The translations under genes were made by a program, and so were the position numbers. The notes under the pieces were generated by a model. The model did no database searches, had not been told where the DNA came from, and saw only the letters and a program-made list of their open reading frames with translations. A stretch of 64,000 bases of DNA, taken from positions 2,666,001-2,730,000 of the forward strand of contig NC_015578.1 of assembly GCF_000214375.1 (NCBI RefSeq), in the 5' to 3' direction. This document shows, piece by piece, positions 39,005 through 48,192 of this stretch. This stretch comes from Treponema primitia ZAS-2. GTDB taxonomy: Bacteria; Spirochaetota; Spirochaetia; Treponematales; Breznakiellaceae. Position 1 is the first letter of the stretch. Each line of letters opens with the position of its first letter.

Positions 39005-42000
39005 CTACCTGCCTCCGAGAATCCCTTCAAGACCATATTCAGTGATGACCTTTTCCCGCAGGAGTGCGTCCCGGTTTGCCAGGGTTCCGGTATACAGGGA
39101 AGTCTTTGCCTCCACCTTATACTCCAGCCCCTTACCCAGCTCCATAAAGGTTTTGGAGCTTGCGCTGAAACTAGGCCAGTTGGGCAGCCCGGCTCCGTTT
39201 GGATTACCGGTTTTAATGAAGTTTGCCCAGTAGGAGGATAGGGTTTCGGCCATCTGCCTGTCCGCGGGGGTCCATGCTCTCTGCTGCGGGATGTTCCTCA
39301 TGGAATTGAACACATACCAGAGTTCGCTGGAATGCCAGGACTTGTCCCGCGCGGGATCCCGTCCTGGGCGGCTGCTGTTGCTCGGCCAGTGGTCAAAGTA
39401 GTACACATAGGTATTCTTCCCGTTGATGGCAAACAGCTCCGCGGCAATACGGCTCCTCATAAAGGTCAGTTCAGCGCTGGCATAATCGTTTGAATCATTA
39501 GCAGTATTGATGTCCGTCAGGGGGTATAGGGATTCAAAATTGTACTTGCCATAGAGATCCCCATAGGTCCGCTGGAGAGAAGTTCTGATTGTATCAATAG
39601 GCCGCGGTGTTCCATAACCCCAGGCGCTGCTTTCCCCGTCGTTTGAACCGTACAGCAGATCAATTCCATCCAGTACGCCGGGTTGCAGGAAAAAGTCTTT
39701 TGGCTGCTGTACCAGAGCATATCCGTCAATACATTGCGCCAAACCCTGGTAATATTCGTCCTTTGTGGTTGTGCTGTTGATAAAGAATTCAGGGGGAATC
39801 GCCCGGAGTTCCGCAAGGGATTTACCTTCCAGCCCTTTCAGCTTGAGGTAATTAGCGGATCGGGTCTTCACATCATCCAGGGTAACTAACGTGGCGAAAG
39901 CACTGATGCTGCTTTCCATGATAGCCCGTTTGAAAAGCCCTTTTGCAAGGGGGGATGTTATCAGGTTCCGCGATGCCTGAGCGCCTGCGGACTGCCCACC
40001 TATGGTGACCTGATCAGGGTCCCCCCCAAAGGCCGCGATATTTTCCTTTACCCATTTAAGCGCCGCAATCTGGTCCAGCAGACCGTAGTTGCCCGAGGCA
40101 TGGTAGGAAGTTTCGGCGTCCAGCTGGTCATTCGCATAGTATCCGAAAAATCCCACCCGGTAGGCTGCTGTTACAACAATTATACCTTTGGCGGCCAGTG
40201 CGGCGGGGTTCATTTCAGCTTCATAGCTGAACCCGTGATAGGAAGCGCCGCCGTGGAAGAACACGTACACAGGCCGCTTGTCAGTTCTGACCGAAGTATC
40301 CGTCGAGGCGGTGGTAACATTGAGGTACAGGCAATCTTCGCTCATAAGCGGGGCATCCCCGGTGTTGATATAATCGTAATAGAATTCCCCGCCCCAACTG
40401 TCGTCCACGCTAAGTATCTGCCAGGCCATGGGGGCGTATGTATCGCAGGCCCGTACGCCGGACCATCTGGCGGGGGGCTGCGGCGCTTTCCACCGGTTCA
40501 CCCCAACCGGCGGGGCGGCGAAGGGAATGCCCTTAAAGGTGGTGACCGTATCGTTATCCGCCATCACCCCTGTCACCAGTCCTCCTTGGGTCGTAAGCTG
40601 CCCCGAAAGCGCAGGGCGTGTTAAATTAACAGTATAGGTGCGTTCCCCGGCCCCCTTCTTGACAGTAATGGCGATCGCACTCAAACCTGTTACATCAATC
40701 TCCCGGACAATTTCTGTGGATGGATGATTGATGGACGGCAGTATAGCCCGGTTACCTGATCCAGCAACTGTGCCATTGACACTAATACTGTCGGGAATCC
40801 CGTGCAGGTTGTACAGCCGCATGGTCAATTTGAGGGTATTTTCATTATCCGCGAGCCTGGCGGTATAACTTGTGTTGTAGGGGGCAAAATTACCTCTCAC
40901 CAGGCTGCGATTCTGGGTATTTGAATAAATTTCCAGATTTTCAAGGGCTGGATTTTCTTCGATGGCCGCCCAGCCGTTGTACCAGAACCCTGCCGCCCGC
41001 ATTTTAAGCTGCCTGAGTTCTTCAACATTACTGCCCATAGCCCTGGTGGTAAGCTTGCCCCGCATGGCGCCGGAGAGAACACTTTCAGCCGCAAAGCGCA
41101 TATCGGAGATCATCTGCTTTCCGGCCAGCCCCTGGAGCGGCACAGGCTGCTCCTGCCAGGAATGGCCGCTCAGGACATACAGGCTATCGATGTCCTTTAT
41201 AGCGTTTTCCAGCTTGACCAGATCCCTGTAGAACACTTCAACCGGTTCCTTCCCGTTACCAAAGTTGAATACATAGCTCCCGGACCCGACGGCATCACCC
41301 ACCGCCAGGTAGCGGTTGGCCGCGTCAAGATAGGTCATGGCGCCGATGGTGTGACAGGAAACCTCAATACACCGGAAGTTGAAGGCCTTCCCATGGATAG
41401 TCGGACCGGCGATCAGGTCCCCGTCGGAGATGGCGGCATACCGGCTGGTAGTATAGGTAACCGGAATGGCGGACCAATCTTTTTTCGGCCAGTACACTTT
41501 GGCATCCCGGAACTGTTCGACTTTTCCGTAATGATCGCCGTGGGCATGGGTGATGGCGATCTCGATTGGAAGCGTATCACTGCCCCCTTCCAGCTTGATT
41601 AAGCGCTTGATCTCCGCGCGAAGATCCCCTTCGCCCATGCCGGTGTCAAACATCAATGCCTTGTCGGAACCGACAAAGAGATAGATGTCGTCATTGGTGG
41701 TAAAGCCGCTTGCGTCCTGGACACGCCAAATGCCGTCATCGATCTTCACTGAGTTGTAGCCGGCCCAAAGGGGCTTGGCATCAATGATAAGAGTATAAAT
41801 CATAACCGACTGCCCGTTTCCCGATTGTACTTCTATTGAATATTTGTTCTCCCCCTCCTTGATCCGCACAGGATAAGGCTGGTTAAAGTCGCAGGGCACA
41901 CCGTCTATTTTATAGGTACTCCGTTCCGAATAGGTCACCGGCTGGATGTACATGGTGGTACTGGTTCGGGAACCCCAGTCAACGGTTACCCGGTACTGGG

Positions 42001-43777
42001 TCTGTTGGGGATCAAAATCCCTGTCCTTGAAATCATCAAGCCCGATGTTGTACGGTTCCAGACGGCCGCCCTTGAAGGAACTCACCTTGATGTCAATGAG
42101 CGAGGGGTTTGTGAGGTTGTCTTTCCTGTTGGCCGGCCATGGCGTTGCTTCAGGGAGCGTTCCCCCCTCACCTCTTTTCACCGCGATCTGGTATACCTTG
42201 ACCGCATCCCGGTTTGTTACCTCCACAGAATAATTCGTCACCGCGTTCAGGGGAGGCGACACTTTCAGCGACCCGCCGTTTGCCACGCTGAGGCCGTTGA
42301 TTTTTACGGTACTGCCGGGGTACTGCACAACCGGGGTAAACTCAATACTGTCCACCGATGCGTCGATTGTTGCGGTATACTGGGTCACGTAGGCATTGAA
42401 GGATGGCCGGATGACATCACGGCGGAGGGATTCCGCAAAGCCGCCGAGGAACTCAAGAGCCGCCGCATCCGGATAGACATTCAGATGGTCATACCAATAT
42501 CCTGCCAGACCGTACTGAAACTGACGAAGCACGCTGAGGGTTTCGTTTCCCGTACTGCGGGTGGTGAAATACCCGGCGCTTGGTTTTTCAAGCACCGTGT
42601 CGGTGGCGATCCTCATATCCGTGATAAGCTGGTTCACCGGGTATCCCCGAAGCGGGAATACGCTTTCCTGCCACGCATGTCCCGGCAGCATATAGATGTC
42701 GGTGAAGGGTTTTACCTTTTCTTCCAGTTTTTTTAATTCTTTATTGTAAGTGACCACGGTCGGCGTATTGGGCAGCATGTCCCAAACATAACTGCACGAG
42801 CTAATCGCATCGCCTGTAATCAGATACTTGCCGCTTGTATCCAAGTATACCATGGAACCCGCAGTATGGCTGATCACAGAAACACACTCAAAGATACGGC
42901 CATCCGGGCCGTTGATAAAATCCCCATCCCTGGTGAATACAAATTTACTCAGGGCATCCTGGGTGTAGGTGGCCGGGATCGCATGGGCATCCTTCAGGGG
43001 CCAATACACCGTACTATCGGCAAACAGGGGGGCACGCCCGAAGTGGTCTCCATGACCGTGGGTAATTACCACCTCAATGGGCAGGTCCGCGCTCCGGCCT
43101 TCCAGGGCGATTATCCGATTTACTTCGGCGCGAAGATCCCCTTCACCCATACCGGCATCGAACAACATGGCCTTATCCTTGCCCACAAAAAGGTACATGC
43201 TGTCGTTGGTGACAAATCCGCTGGCATCCCCGATATGCCATAACCCTGTGGCAATCTGGTCCGATTTGTACCCGGACCAGAGGTTTTTGGCGTCAATGGT
43301 GAGGGTATACCTTTTCCTGACCGCCCCGTCCGGCGCCGTCACTTCAATGGATAGGGTATTTTTCCCTTCTACAATGTTTTTCCTGAAGGGAACATTGAAC
43401 TCGCTTGGGGCGCCGTCTATGACAAAGGTACTGTTCGGCGAATAGGCAACGGGCTTTACATACATAACCGTGCTGGTCCTGGAGCTGTAGTCAACCGTGA
43501 CCGTATAATCCGTTTTGGTTCTGTCAAATTCCCCGCCCGGAAGCTGAGACAGGCCGTCCAGGGGGATCCGGTAGGGCTCCAGCCTGCCGCCCTTGAAGGA
43601 GCTTACCTCTATGTCGATAAGCGTCGCGTCTTTGCTGCCATCCACAAGTACATACTCAGGGTCCCATCTGGGCCCTTCGGCAGAACCACCGGCCATGACC
43701 GCAAATGCGGGAAGTATCAAAAACATCAAACATAATACCTGGACAATACCAGCCCGTATAACCCTTGTTACCTTCAT
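39005..43777 (-). CDS. exported double metallo-beta-lactamase-fold/carboxylesterase fusion protein
   Basis: A 1590-residue protein with an N-terminal signal peptide (residues 1-29) and GGAGGAGG upstream. It holds two tandem modules about 504 residues apart. Each has a cadherin-like beta-sandwich (starting VSSFKGGRLEPY) and an MBL-fold hydrolase with a full metal site: HGHGDH (240-245), SHTAG, TGDA, LPGHAW in the first; HAHGDH (744-749), CHTIG, VGDA, LSGHSW in the second. Another beta-sandwich (about 1000-1090) leads into a type-B carboxylesterase (about 1095-1590) with HGG, nucleophile Ser1263 in GGQSAG and WHSSELWY. All three catalytic centres look intact. It should act outside the cytoplasm; the substrate is unknown, but lactones and esters are plausible. 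Confidence 0.88.
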   Translation of the reverse strand: MKVTRVIRAGIVQVLCLMFLILPAFAVMAGGSAEGPRWDPEYVLVDGSKDATLIDIEVSSFKGGRLEPYRIPLDGLSQLPGGEFDRTKTDYTVTVDYSSRTSTVMYVKPVAYSPNSTFVIDGAPSEFNVPFRKNIVEGKNTLSIEVTAPDGAVRKRYTLTIDAKNLWSGYKSDQIATGLWHIGDASGFVTNDSMYLFVGKDKAMLFDAGMGEGDLRAEVNRIIALEGRSADLPIEVVITHGHGDHFGRAPLFADSTVYWPLKDAHAIPATYTQDALSKFVFTRDGDFINGPDGRIFECVSVISHTAGSMVYLDTSGKYLITGDAISSCSYVWDMLPNTPTVVTYNKELKKLEEKVKPFTDIYMLPGHAWQESVFPLRGYPVNQLITDMRIATDTVLEKPSAGYFTTRSTGNETLSVLRQFQYGLAGYWYDHLNVYPDAAALEFLGGFAESLRRDVIRPSFNAYVTQYTATIDASVDSIEFTPVVQYPGSTVKINGLSVANGGSLKVSPPLNAVTNYSVEVTNRDAVKVYQIAVKRGEGGTLPEATPWPANRKDNLTNPSLIDIKVSSFKGGRLEPYNIGLDDFKDRDFDPQQTQYRVTVDWGSRTSTTMYIQPVTYSERSTYKIDGVPCDFNQPYPVRIKEGENKYSIEVQSGNGQSVMIYTLIIDAKPLWAGYNSVKIDDGIWRVQDASGFTTNDDIYLFVGSDKALMFDTGMGEGDLRAEIKRLIKLEGGSDTLPIEIAITHAHGDHYGKVEQFRDAKVYWPKKDWSAIPVTYTTSRYAAISDGDLIAGPTIHGKAFNFRCIEVSCHTIGAMTYLDAANRYLAVGDAVGSGSYVFNFGNGKEPVEVFYRDLVKLENAIKDIDSLYVLSGHSWQEQPVPLQGLAGKQMISDMRFAAESVLSGAMRGKLTTRAMGSNVEELRQLKMRAAGFWYNGWAAIEENPALENLEIYSNTQNRSLVRGNFAPYNTSYTARLADNENTLKLTMRLYNLHGIPDSISVNGTVAGSGNRAILPSINHPSTEIVREIDVTGLSAIAITVKKGAGERTYTVNLTRPALSGQLTTQGGLVTGVMADNDTVTTFKGIPFAAPPVGVNRWKAPQPPARWSGVRACDTYAPMAWQILSVDDSWGGEFYYDYINTGDAPLMSEDCLYLNVTTASTDTSVRTDKRPVYVFFHGGASYHGFSYEAEMNPAALAAKGIIVVTAAYRVGFFGYYANDQLDAETSYHASGNYGLLDQIAALKWVKENIAAFGGDPDQVTIGGQSAGAQASRNLITSPLAKGLFKRAIMESSISAFATLVTLDDVKTRSANYLKLKGLEGKSLAELRAIPPEFFINSTTTKDEYYQGLAQCIDGYALVQQPKDFFLQPGVLDGIDLLYGSNDGESSAWGYGTPRPIDTIRTSLQRTYGDLYGKYNFESLYPLTDINTANDSNDYASAELTFMRSRIAAELFAINGKNTYVYYFDHWPSNSSRPGRDPARDKSWHSSELWYVFNSMRNIPQQRAWTPADRQMAETLSSYWANFIKTGNPNGAGLPNWPSFSASSKTFMELGKGLEYKVEAKTSLYTGTLANRDALLREKVITEYGLEGILGGR

Positions 43778-43807
43778 CTTTTCGCCTCCTCCGTAAAACG
43801 GTTATTC

Positions 43808-43837
43808 AGTATAAACCCTGTTTTTACTATGGCGCAA
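43808..43837 (-). promoter_or_regulatory. promoter of the MBL/esterase gene
   Basis: Minus-strand TTGCGC (43837-43832) and TATACT (43813-43808), 18-base spacer, about 25 bases before GGAGGAGG. Confidence 0.55.
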
Positions 43838-43860
43838 TGTTAAAAGTGCACAAAATTCCC

Positions 43861-43895
43861 CTATGCCTATTGTGCAATATGCACAATAGGCATAG
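43861..43895. repeat. perfect 16-bp inverted repeat with 3-base loop
   Basis: CTATGCCTATTGTGCA (43861-43876) and its exact reverse complement (43880-43895) around ATA. It lies between the histidine kinase stop and the MBL/esterase promoter. With no T-run it is not a standard terminator; it may be an operator, an mRNA 3'-end stem, or one of the hairpin elements. Confidence 0.85.
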
Positions 43896-43933
43896 TAAGG
43901 AAGGTGATGATAATGATGAAAATCCTGAAAACC

Positions 43934-46900
43934 TTAGCCTCTAATCCCCAGCAGCTTAAAACTCACTTCGGTAAACTTGTCCAGTTCCAGGGGCTTTGCC
44001 AGGTGGGCGTTCATGCCGCTGGCTATGGCACGGTCGATGTCGTCCTTGAAGGCATTGGCGGTCAGTGCCACAATGGGGACGGTTTTGGCATCAGCACGGT
44101 CCAGGGCGCGGATGGCGGTGGTAGCTTCGTAGCCGTCCATGTTGGGCATCTGCACATCCATGTAGATGATGTCGTAGAAATGCTCCGCAGATTCATTGAA
44201 TTTTTTTACCGCCATAATGCCGTCCTCAGCTTCGTCAAATTCAATGCCGGTAAATTCCAACAGATTTACTGCGATGAGACGGTTGATTTCCACATCATCC
44301 ACCAGGAGGGCCTTCTTACCCGCCAGACGGTTCTCGGTATTTTGCGGGCTTAGTTCCTCTACCTGTTCGGCGGCTTCATCACTAAACCAAAGGCTGAAAC
44401 TGAAGGCGCTGCCCTTGCCCTCCTCGCTTTCCAGGGCGATGTCCCCGCCGAAAAGCTGGACAATGTTTTTACTGATCGCCAGCCCCAGGCCGGTGCCGCC
44501 GTAGGTTTTTGCGGTCTGGGCCGAGGCTTGCTCAAAGGGCTTAAAGAGAAATTCCTGGGCGCCTTTGGGAATGCCTATCCCGTTATCCCGCACCAAAAAA
44601 CCTACCAAGGTTTTTCCATCCCGCTTCTCCTGCTCAGTAATACTGAACTCTATCCTGCCGCATTCGGGGGTGAATTTAACCGCATTGCCCAGGAGGTTGA
44701 TCAGCACCTGGCGTAAGCGCAGGGGATCCAGTTTGAAGGATCCGGGCGGGGAAATTTCCAGGTTCATATCAAAGATAATATTTTTTTCATCACACCGGGG
44801 CTTGATGATGGTTTCCACGGTGCGGGCAAGTTTTTTCATGTCCACGGTTTCGTCGGAGAGCTCTATTTTACCGGCCTCTATTTTTGAAATATCCAGGATG
44901 TCATTGAGAAGCCCCAGGAGGTGCTGGGAGGAAGTCTCTATCTGCCGTAGATTAGCCTGCATGTCTTCCATGTCTGCATCGCCTGAGGCAAGTTTCTTCT
45001 TTACAATCCCTGTCATGCCGATGATGGCGTTCATGGGGGTGCGGATCTCGTGGCTCATCCGGGCCAGGAAATCCCCCTTATGACGGTTAGCGTTGTTCGC
45101 GTCGGTCACGGCTTTTTCCAGATCTATTTGGGTTTTGCGCAGTTCATTTTCCATGTTCACCCGGACAGAAACATCCCGGGCAAAACCCAGGACACCCACA
45201 GGGTTATTATCACTGTCAAAGATGGGAGTACGCACCATGTCGAGCACTTCCTCATGGCCGTCCGCAAAGACCAGCCGTTCTTCGGAATACAGGGGCTTGC
45301 GTGATTCGATAACCCCCAGGTCCCGCTGCATGGAGAGGTTTGTGTTTTCAGGCGAGAAGACATCCTCCGCAAGGGACCCCACTATTTCGTCGGCCTCCCT
45401 GCCCGCAGCCGAAGCAAACCGGGGATTTACCGTGAGGTAGCGCCCTGCAATATCCTTGTACCAAATAAGATCCGGGGATGCGGAGAAGATCGTGTCCAGC
45501 AGGGTTTTCTGTTCCTCGATTTTTTTCTGTTCCTCCACAATCTCCGTAAGATCCGTGGTGGTGACAATATAACCGATATTTTTTCCTTCCTTGTCGGTCA
45601 GATACGCTGCACTGCCCCGGACATAACGCTTGGTATCAGAGAGGTACAGTACATCTGCTTCCCGGCCTTCGTGGAGGGCGGTGAGGGGATCAAAGTTTGA
45701 GTCCTCAGGATAGATGCTGATCTCCCCATAGGGTTTCCCCTGGATCTCAGAGAATTCTTTTTTTATCGCCACCAGGGCCTCATGGTTCGCATAGATGATG
45801 GCGCCGTCCATGCGGGTAATAACCAGGGCATCCTTTTCAACTGCCACCAGGCTATCTGCCATTTCGTCAAAGGAATCCATCAGGGTACCGATTTCATCCT
45901 TAACCGGGGCGTTAAAACGGAACTGCCGTTCACCGGAACGGAAGTGGGATATGCCGCTTATAATATTAGTAATACTGCCGGTAAAGGCCGAGGCTATCCA
46001 GATGGCGATAAATACTACCAGGATGATCATGAGCCCCGCGGAGACCACGAGTTTTATGGTGGTCTCCAGAAGGTTCGCCTTGATGGCACTGCTGGTCTCA
46101 AATGCGGCGTTGGTCAGGTTCCGGTCAGCATCACCGATAAGCCCGTCCAGCACTTCTTTGGTTTCCAGGGCGGGGTGCTGAAAATCCTCAAACCCTGCGC
46201 CTATGGCTACGAAACCGAATCCCCGTTTGGATTCGCCGTAGTGGCCTGTATAATAGGGGATGGTGGCAGCAGTGGTGAGTTTCCAGAGACCGCTCCAAAG
46301 TATCAGGAAGGAACCGGAACCGCCTTCACTGGTCAGGTCGAACCAGCCTGTACATTGGGGAGCGTTGTTCAGGTAACGGCCGTCCAGCCCCACCAGTCCC
46401 GCTGCGGTTAGTTCCGCTGAGGGCTTCTTGAGCCGGGACTGTTCGACAAAGGTAGCCTGGCCCTTGATAAATTCCGTATAGGGTTTGCCGCTGGCCTGCC
46501 AAGACTGGTAGATACTTTCCTCAAGCCAGGGCACCTCCGCCTCCCCGGTTTCCGGGTTGAAGCCTACGATGGAGTGGTGCCGGGGGTGGGCGATGCTGCG
46601 GCATTTGTAGTCCCAGATAAAGGCGTAGTTCCCCTCAAAGGCGCTGGGCAGTTCCATGTACCGCTCGCTCATGGGGGTGGTGTGGTCCGTAAATTCCATG
46701 ATGTGATCGTGGTCCAGGGCCAGGGTTACATACCCGGTAATGCGGCCGTTCTGTACCACCGGGGTAGCCCAGCGTATGAGCCCCTGGAAGCGTTTGCCCC
46801 AGGGGTTTTCTTTCCCCGCGTAGGCCTCTTCTTCGGGCCGGTATTCCAGGCCCCGGGCGGCGGTGTTTTCCGGGGTATACATGCCGATCAGATGAGAGGG

Positions 46901-47692
46901 GACATAGGCGCCTATCACATCGGAAACGTAGATTTCCCCGGGCTTAAGGTTTTTCAGTTCCCCAAAATAAGTTTCCGCCTTTACATAGGTGTTCCGGCGA
47001 TCCGCCACATTTTTCAGGGCCCTATCCATCCGGGGGGAACCGGTGACTTTGATAAGCTCATTGCCCTGGAGATCCACATAGGTCATTTCCAGGTACAGGG
47101 GGCGGTTTTCGTAAGCAAAATTGTCCGGCGGCCGGTAGCGGAAACTGTAGTCATTTTCCCGGTTTGAGGAACCCACCGGATTTGTTTCCGATTCCACTAC
47201 TTGCAACGCAGTTCCCCGGGGTACCCAGGACCTGCCATCTGCGGCCAGTTCCCATTCCCCGCTTTTGATCAGGGTCCCCAGTTTGTTTTCAACGAAGCGG
47301 CGGTAGGCGCCCTGGCCGGGTTCCAGGGCGGCAACGTAGAGAATATCCCGGTCCCGCTCATAGAGAAAGTCCGCCACCCGGCGGGCCATATCGGTACTGG
47401 TCCGTTCTATATCTTCTGTAGCCAGATTGTTCAGAGCGGTCACCGAATCGCTCACCGCCATATCCCCGGTTTTTATCAGCGCCTCATTGGCCTGGACGGT
47501 TAATTCCTGGGTGCGCCGGTTCAGTTCCTTCCCTAAATTTACCGACTGCCCCCATGCCATAATGGTGAGCAGAACCAGGGGAATTACCTTGATAACGACA
47601 AAGAGAAGGATCAGCTTTGCCCGCATTCCCAAGCCAAGCCTGGAAAAAACATTACCGATGACTATACTAAGACGGTCAAATAGTTTTTTCAC
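43934..47692 (-). CDS. hybrid sensor histidine kinase with receiver domain
   Basis: About 1252 residues. A membrane helix near the N-terminus (LILLFVVIKVIPLVLLTIMAW), a large extracytoplasmic sensor region (about 490 residues), a second helix (about residues 550-572), HAMP, two PAS domains, a HisKA domain with the phospho-accepting His in MSHEIRTPMN, an HATPase with NAVKF, DNGIGI and GGTGLGL, and a C-terminal receiver (LLVDDVE, MDVQMPNMDG with the acceptor Asp). It should sense an external signal and pass phosphate along an internal relay; no partner is adjacent. GTG 47692 is chosen because AAAGGG precedes it; TTG 47716, overlapping the upstream gene, is the alternative. Confidence 0.92.
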   Translation of the reverse strand: MKKLFDRLSIVIGNVFSRLGLGMRAKLILLFVVIKVIPLVLLTIMAWGQSVNLGKELNRRTQELTVQANEALIKTGDMAVSDSVTALNNLATEDIERTSTDMARRVADFLYERDRDILYVAALEPGQGAYRRFVENKLGTLIKSGEWELAADGRSWVPRGTALQVVESETNPVGSSNRENDYSFRYRPPDNFAYENRPLYLEMTYVDLQGNELIKVTGSPRMDRALKNVADRRNTYVKAETYFGELKNLKPGEIYVSDVIGAYVPSHLIGMYTPENTAARGLEYRPEEEAYAGKENPWGKRFQGLIRWATPVVQNGRITGYVTLALDHDHIMEFTDHTTPMSERYMELPSAFEGNYAFIWDYKCRSIAHPRHHSIVGFNPETGEAEVPWLEESIYQSWQASGKPYTEFIKGQATFVEQSRLKKPSAELTAAGLVGLDGRYLNNAPQCTGWFDLTSEGGSGSFLILWSGLWKLTTAATIPYYTGHYGESKRGFGFVAIGAGFEDFQHPALETKEVLDGLIGDADRNLTNAAFETSSAIKANLLETTIKLVVSAGLMIILVVFIAIWIASAFTGSITNIISGISHFRSGERQFRFNAPVKDEIGTLMDSFDEMADSLVAVEKDALVITRMDGAIIYANHEALVAIKKEFSEIQGKPYGEISIYPEDSNFDPLTALHEGREADVLYLSDTKRYVRGSAAYLTDKEGKNIGYIVTTTDLTEIVEEQKKIEEQKTLLDTIFSASPDLIWYKDIAGRYLTVNPRFASAAGREADEIVGSLAEDVFSPENTNLSMQRDLGVIESRKPLYSEERLVFADGHEEVLDMVRTPIFDSDNNPVGVLGFARDVSVRVNMENELRKTQIDLEKAVTDANNANRHKGDFLARMSHEIRTPMNAIIGMTGIVKKKLASGDADMEDMQANLRQIETSSQHLLGLLNDILDISKIEAGKIELSDETVDMKKLARTVETIIKPRCDEKNIIFDMNLEISPPGSFKLDPLRLRQVLINLLGNAVKFTPECGRIEFSITEQEKRDGKTLVGFLVRDNGIGIPKGAQEFLFKPFEQASAQTAKTYGGTGLGLAISKNIVQLFGGDIALESEEGKGSAFSFSLWFSDEAAEQVEELSPQNTENRLAGKKALLVDDVEINRLIAVNLLEFTGIEFDEAEDGIMAVKKFNESAEHFYDIIYMDVQMPNMDGYEATTAIRALDRADAKTVPIVALTANAFKDDIDRAIASGMNAHLAKPLELDKFTEVSFKLLGIRG

Positions 47693-47705
47693 CTCTTGCC
47701 CTTTT

Positions 47706-48098
47706 TCAATCTTCAATCTTAAACAGGCGCTTGAAAAACTTTACCACCGCATTCCAGATGCGGCGGAAAAACTTGGGGTTGCGGAGTCTGTTGATCCGCT
47801 CGCTGGCCAGGGCAATTTCATCGGGGGTAAAATCCCGGCGCTGAAGGTTTTCCTCAACCTCGTACTCCAGCTTTGAAAGCTTATCGTTGATGTCCATCAC
47901 CACGGCATTGATGGTACGCCAGCCCAGATACCGGGCTGCCTCAAGCCGCCGGCCCCCGGCAATGAGTACGTTCTTATTGTTTAAGACGATGGGGCTCATC
48001 TGACCGAAGCGTTTCATGCTTTCCGCCAGGGCGGCAATATCCCCCAGATCCTTGCGGATCCGCTTTTTTACAATAATATCATCCAATGGTATCTGCAC
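47706..48098 (-). CDS. ParB/Srx-fold N-terminal domain protein
   Basis: A 130-residue protein whose first 100 residues follow the ParB N-terminal domain: IPLDDIIVKKRIRKDLGDI, then MSPIVLNNKNVLIAGGRRLEAARYLGW (the GGRRxxAA nucleotide-binding box as in ParB GERRxRA) and VEENLQRRDFTPDEIA. It lacks the central helix-turn-helix DNA-binding domain; instead the tail is short and basic (FFRRIWNAVVKFFKRLFK). So it is not a chromosome-partitioning ParB, and may be a small CTP/ATP-binding switch. It starts at GTG 48098 with AAGG upstream and a promoter at 48143. It is co-transcribed with the kinase that follows it by 13 bases. Confidence 0.8.
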   Translation of the reverse strand: MQIPLDDIIVKKRIRKDLGDIAALAESMKRFGQMSPIVLNNKNVLIAGGRRLEAARYLGWRTINAVVMDINDKLSKLEYEVEENLQRRDFTPDEIALASERINRLRNPKFFRRIWNAVVKFFKRLFKIED

Positions 48099-48142
48099 TT
48101 TGCGCCTTATCTCTAAAAAAGTTTTTGGGACTCCCTATGTTA

Positions 48143-48171
48143 TTAATATACCATTTTTACAGAGAATTCAA
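48143..48171 (-). promoter_or_regulatory. promoter of the ParB-like/histidine kinase operon
   Basis: Minus-strand TTGAAT (48171-48166) and TATTAA (48148-48143), 17-base spacer. Confidence 0.6.
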
Positions 48172-48192
48172 TATTAAGCCCTGTTTTGTCTC

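Noticed and set aside
47706-48098. ParB chromosome partitioning gene with parS or oriC nearby
   Set aside because: The HTH domain and ParA partner are missing, and no parS-like or DnaA-box cluster was noticed in the surrounding sequence.
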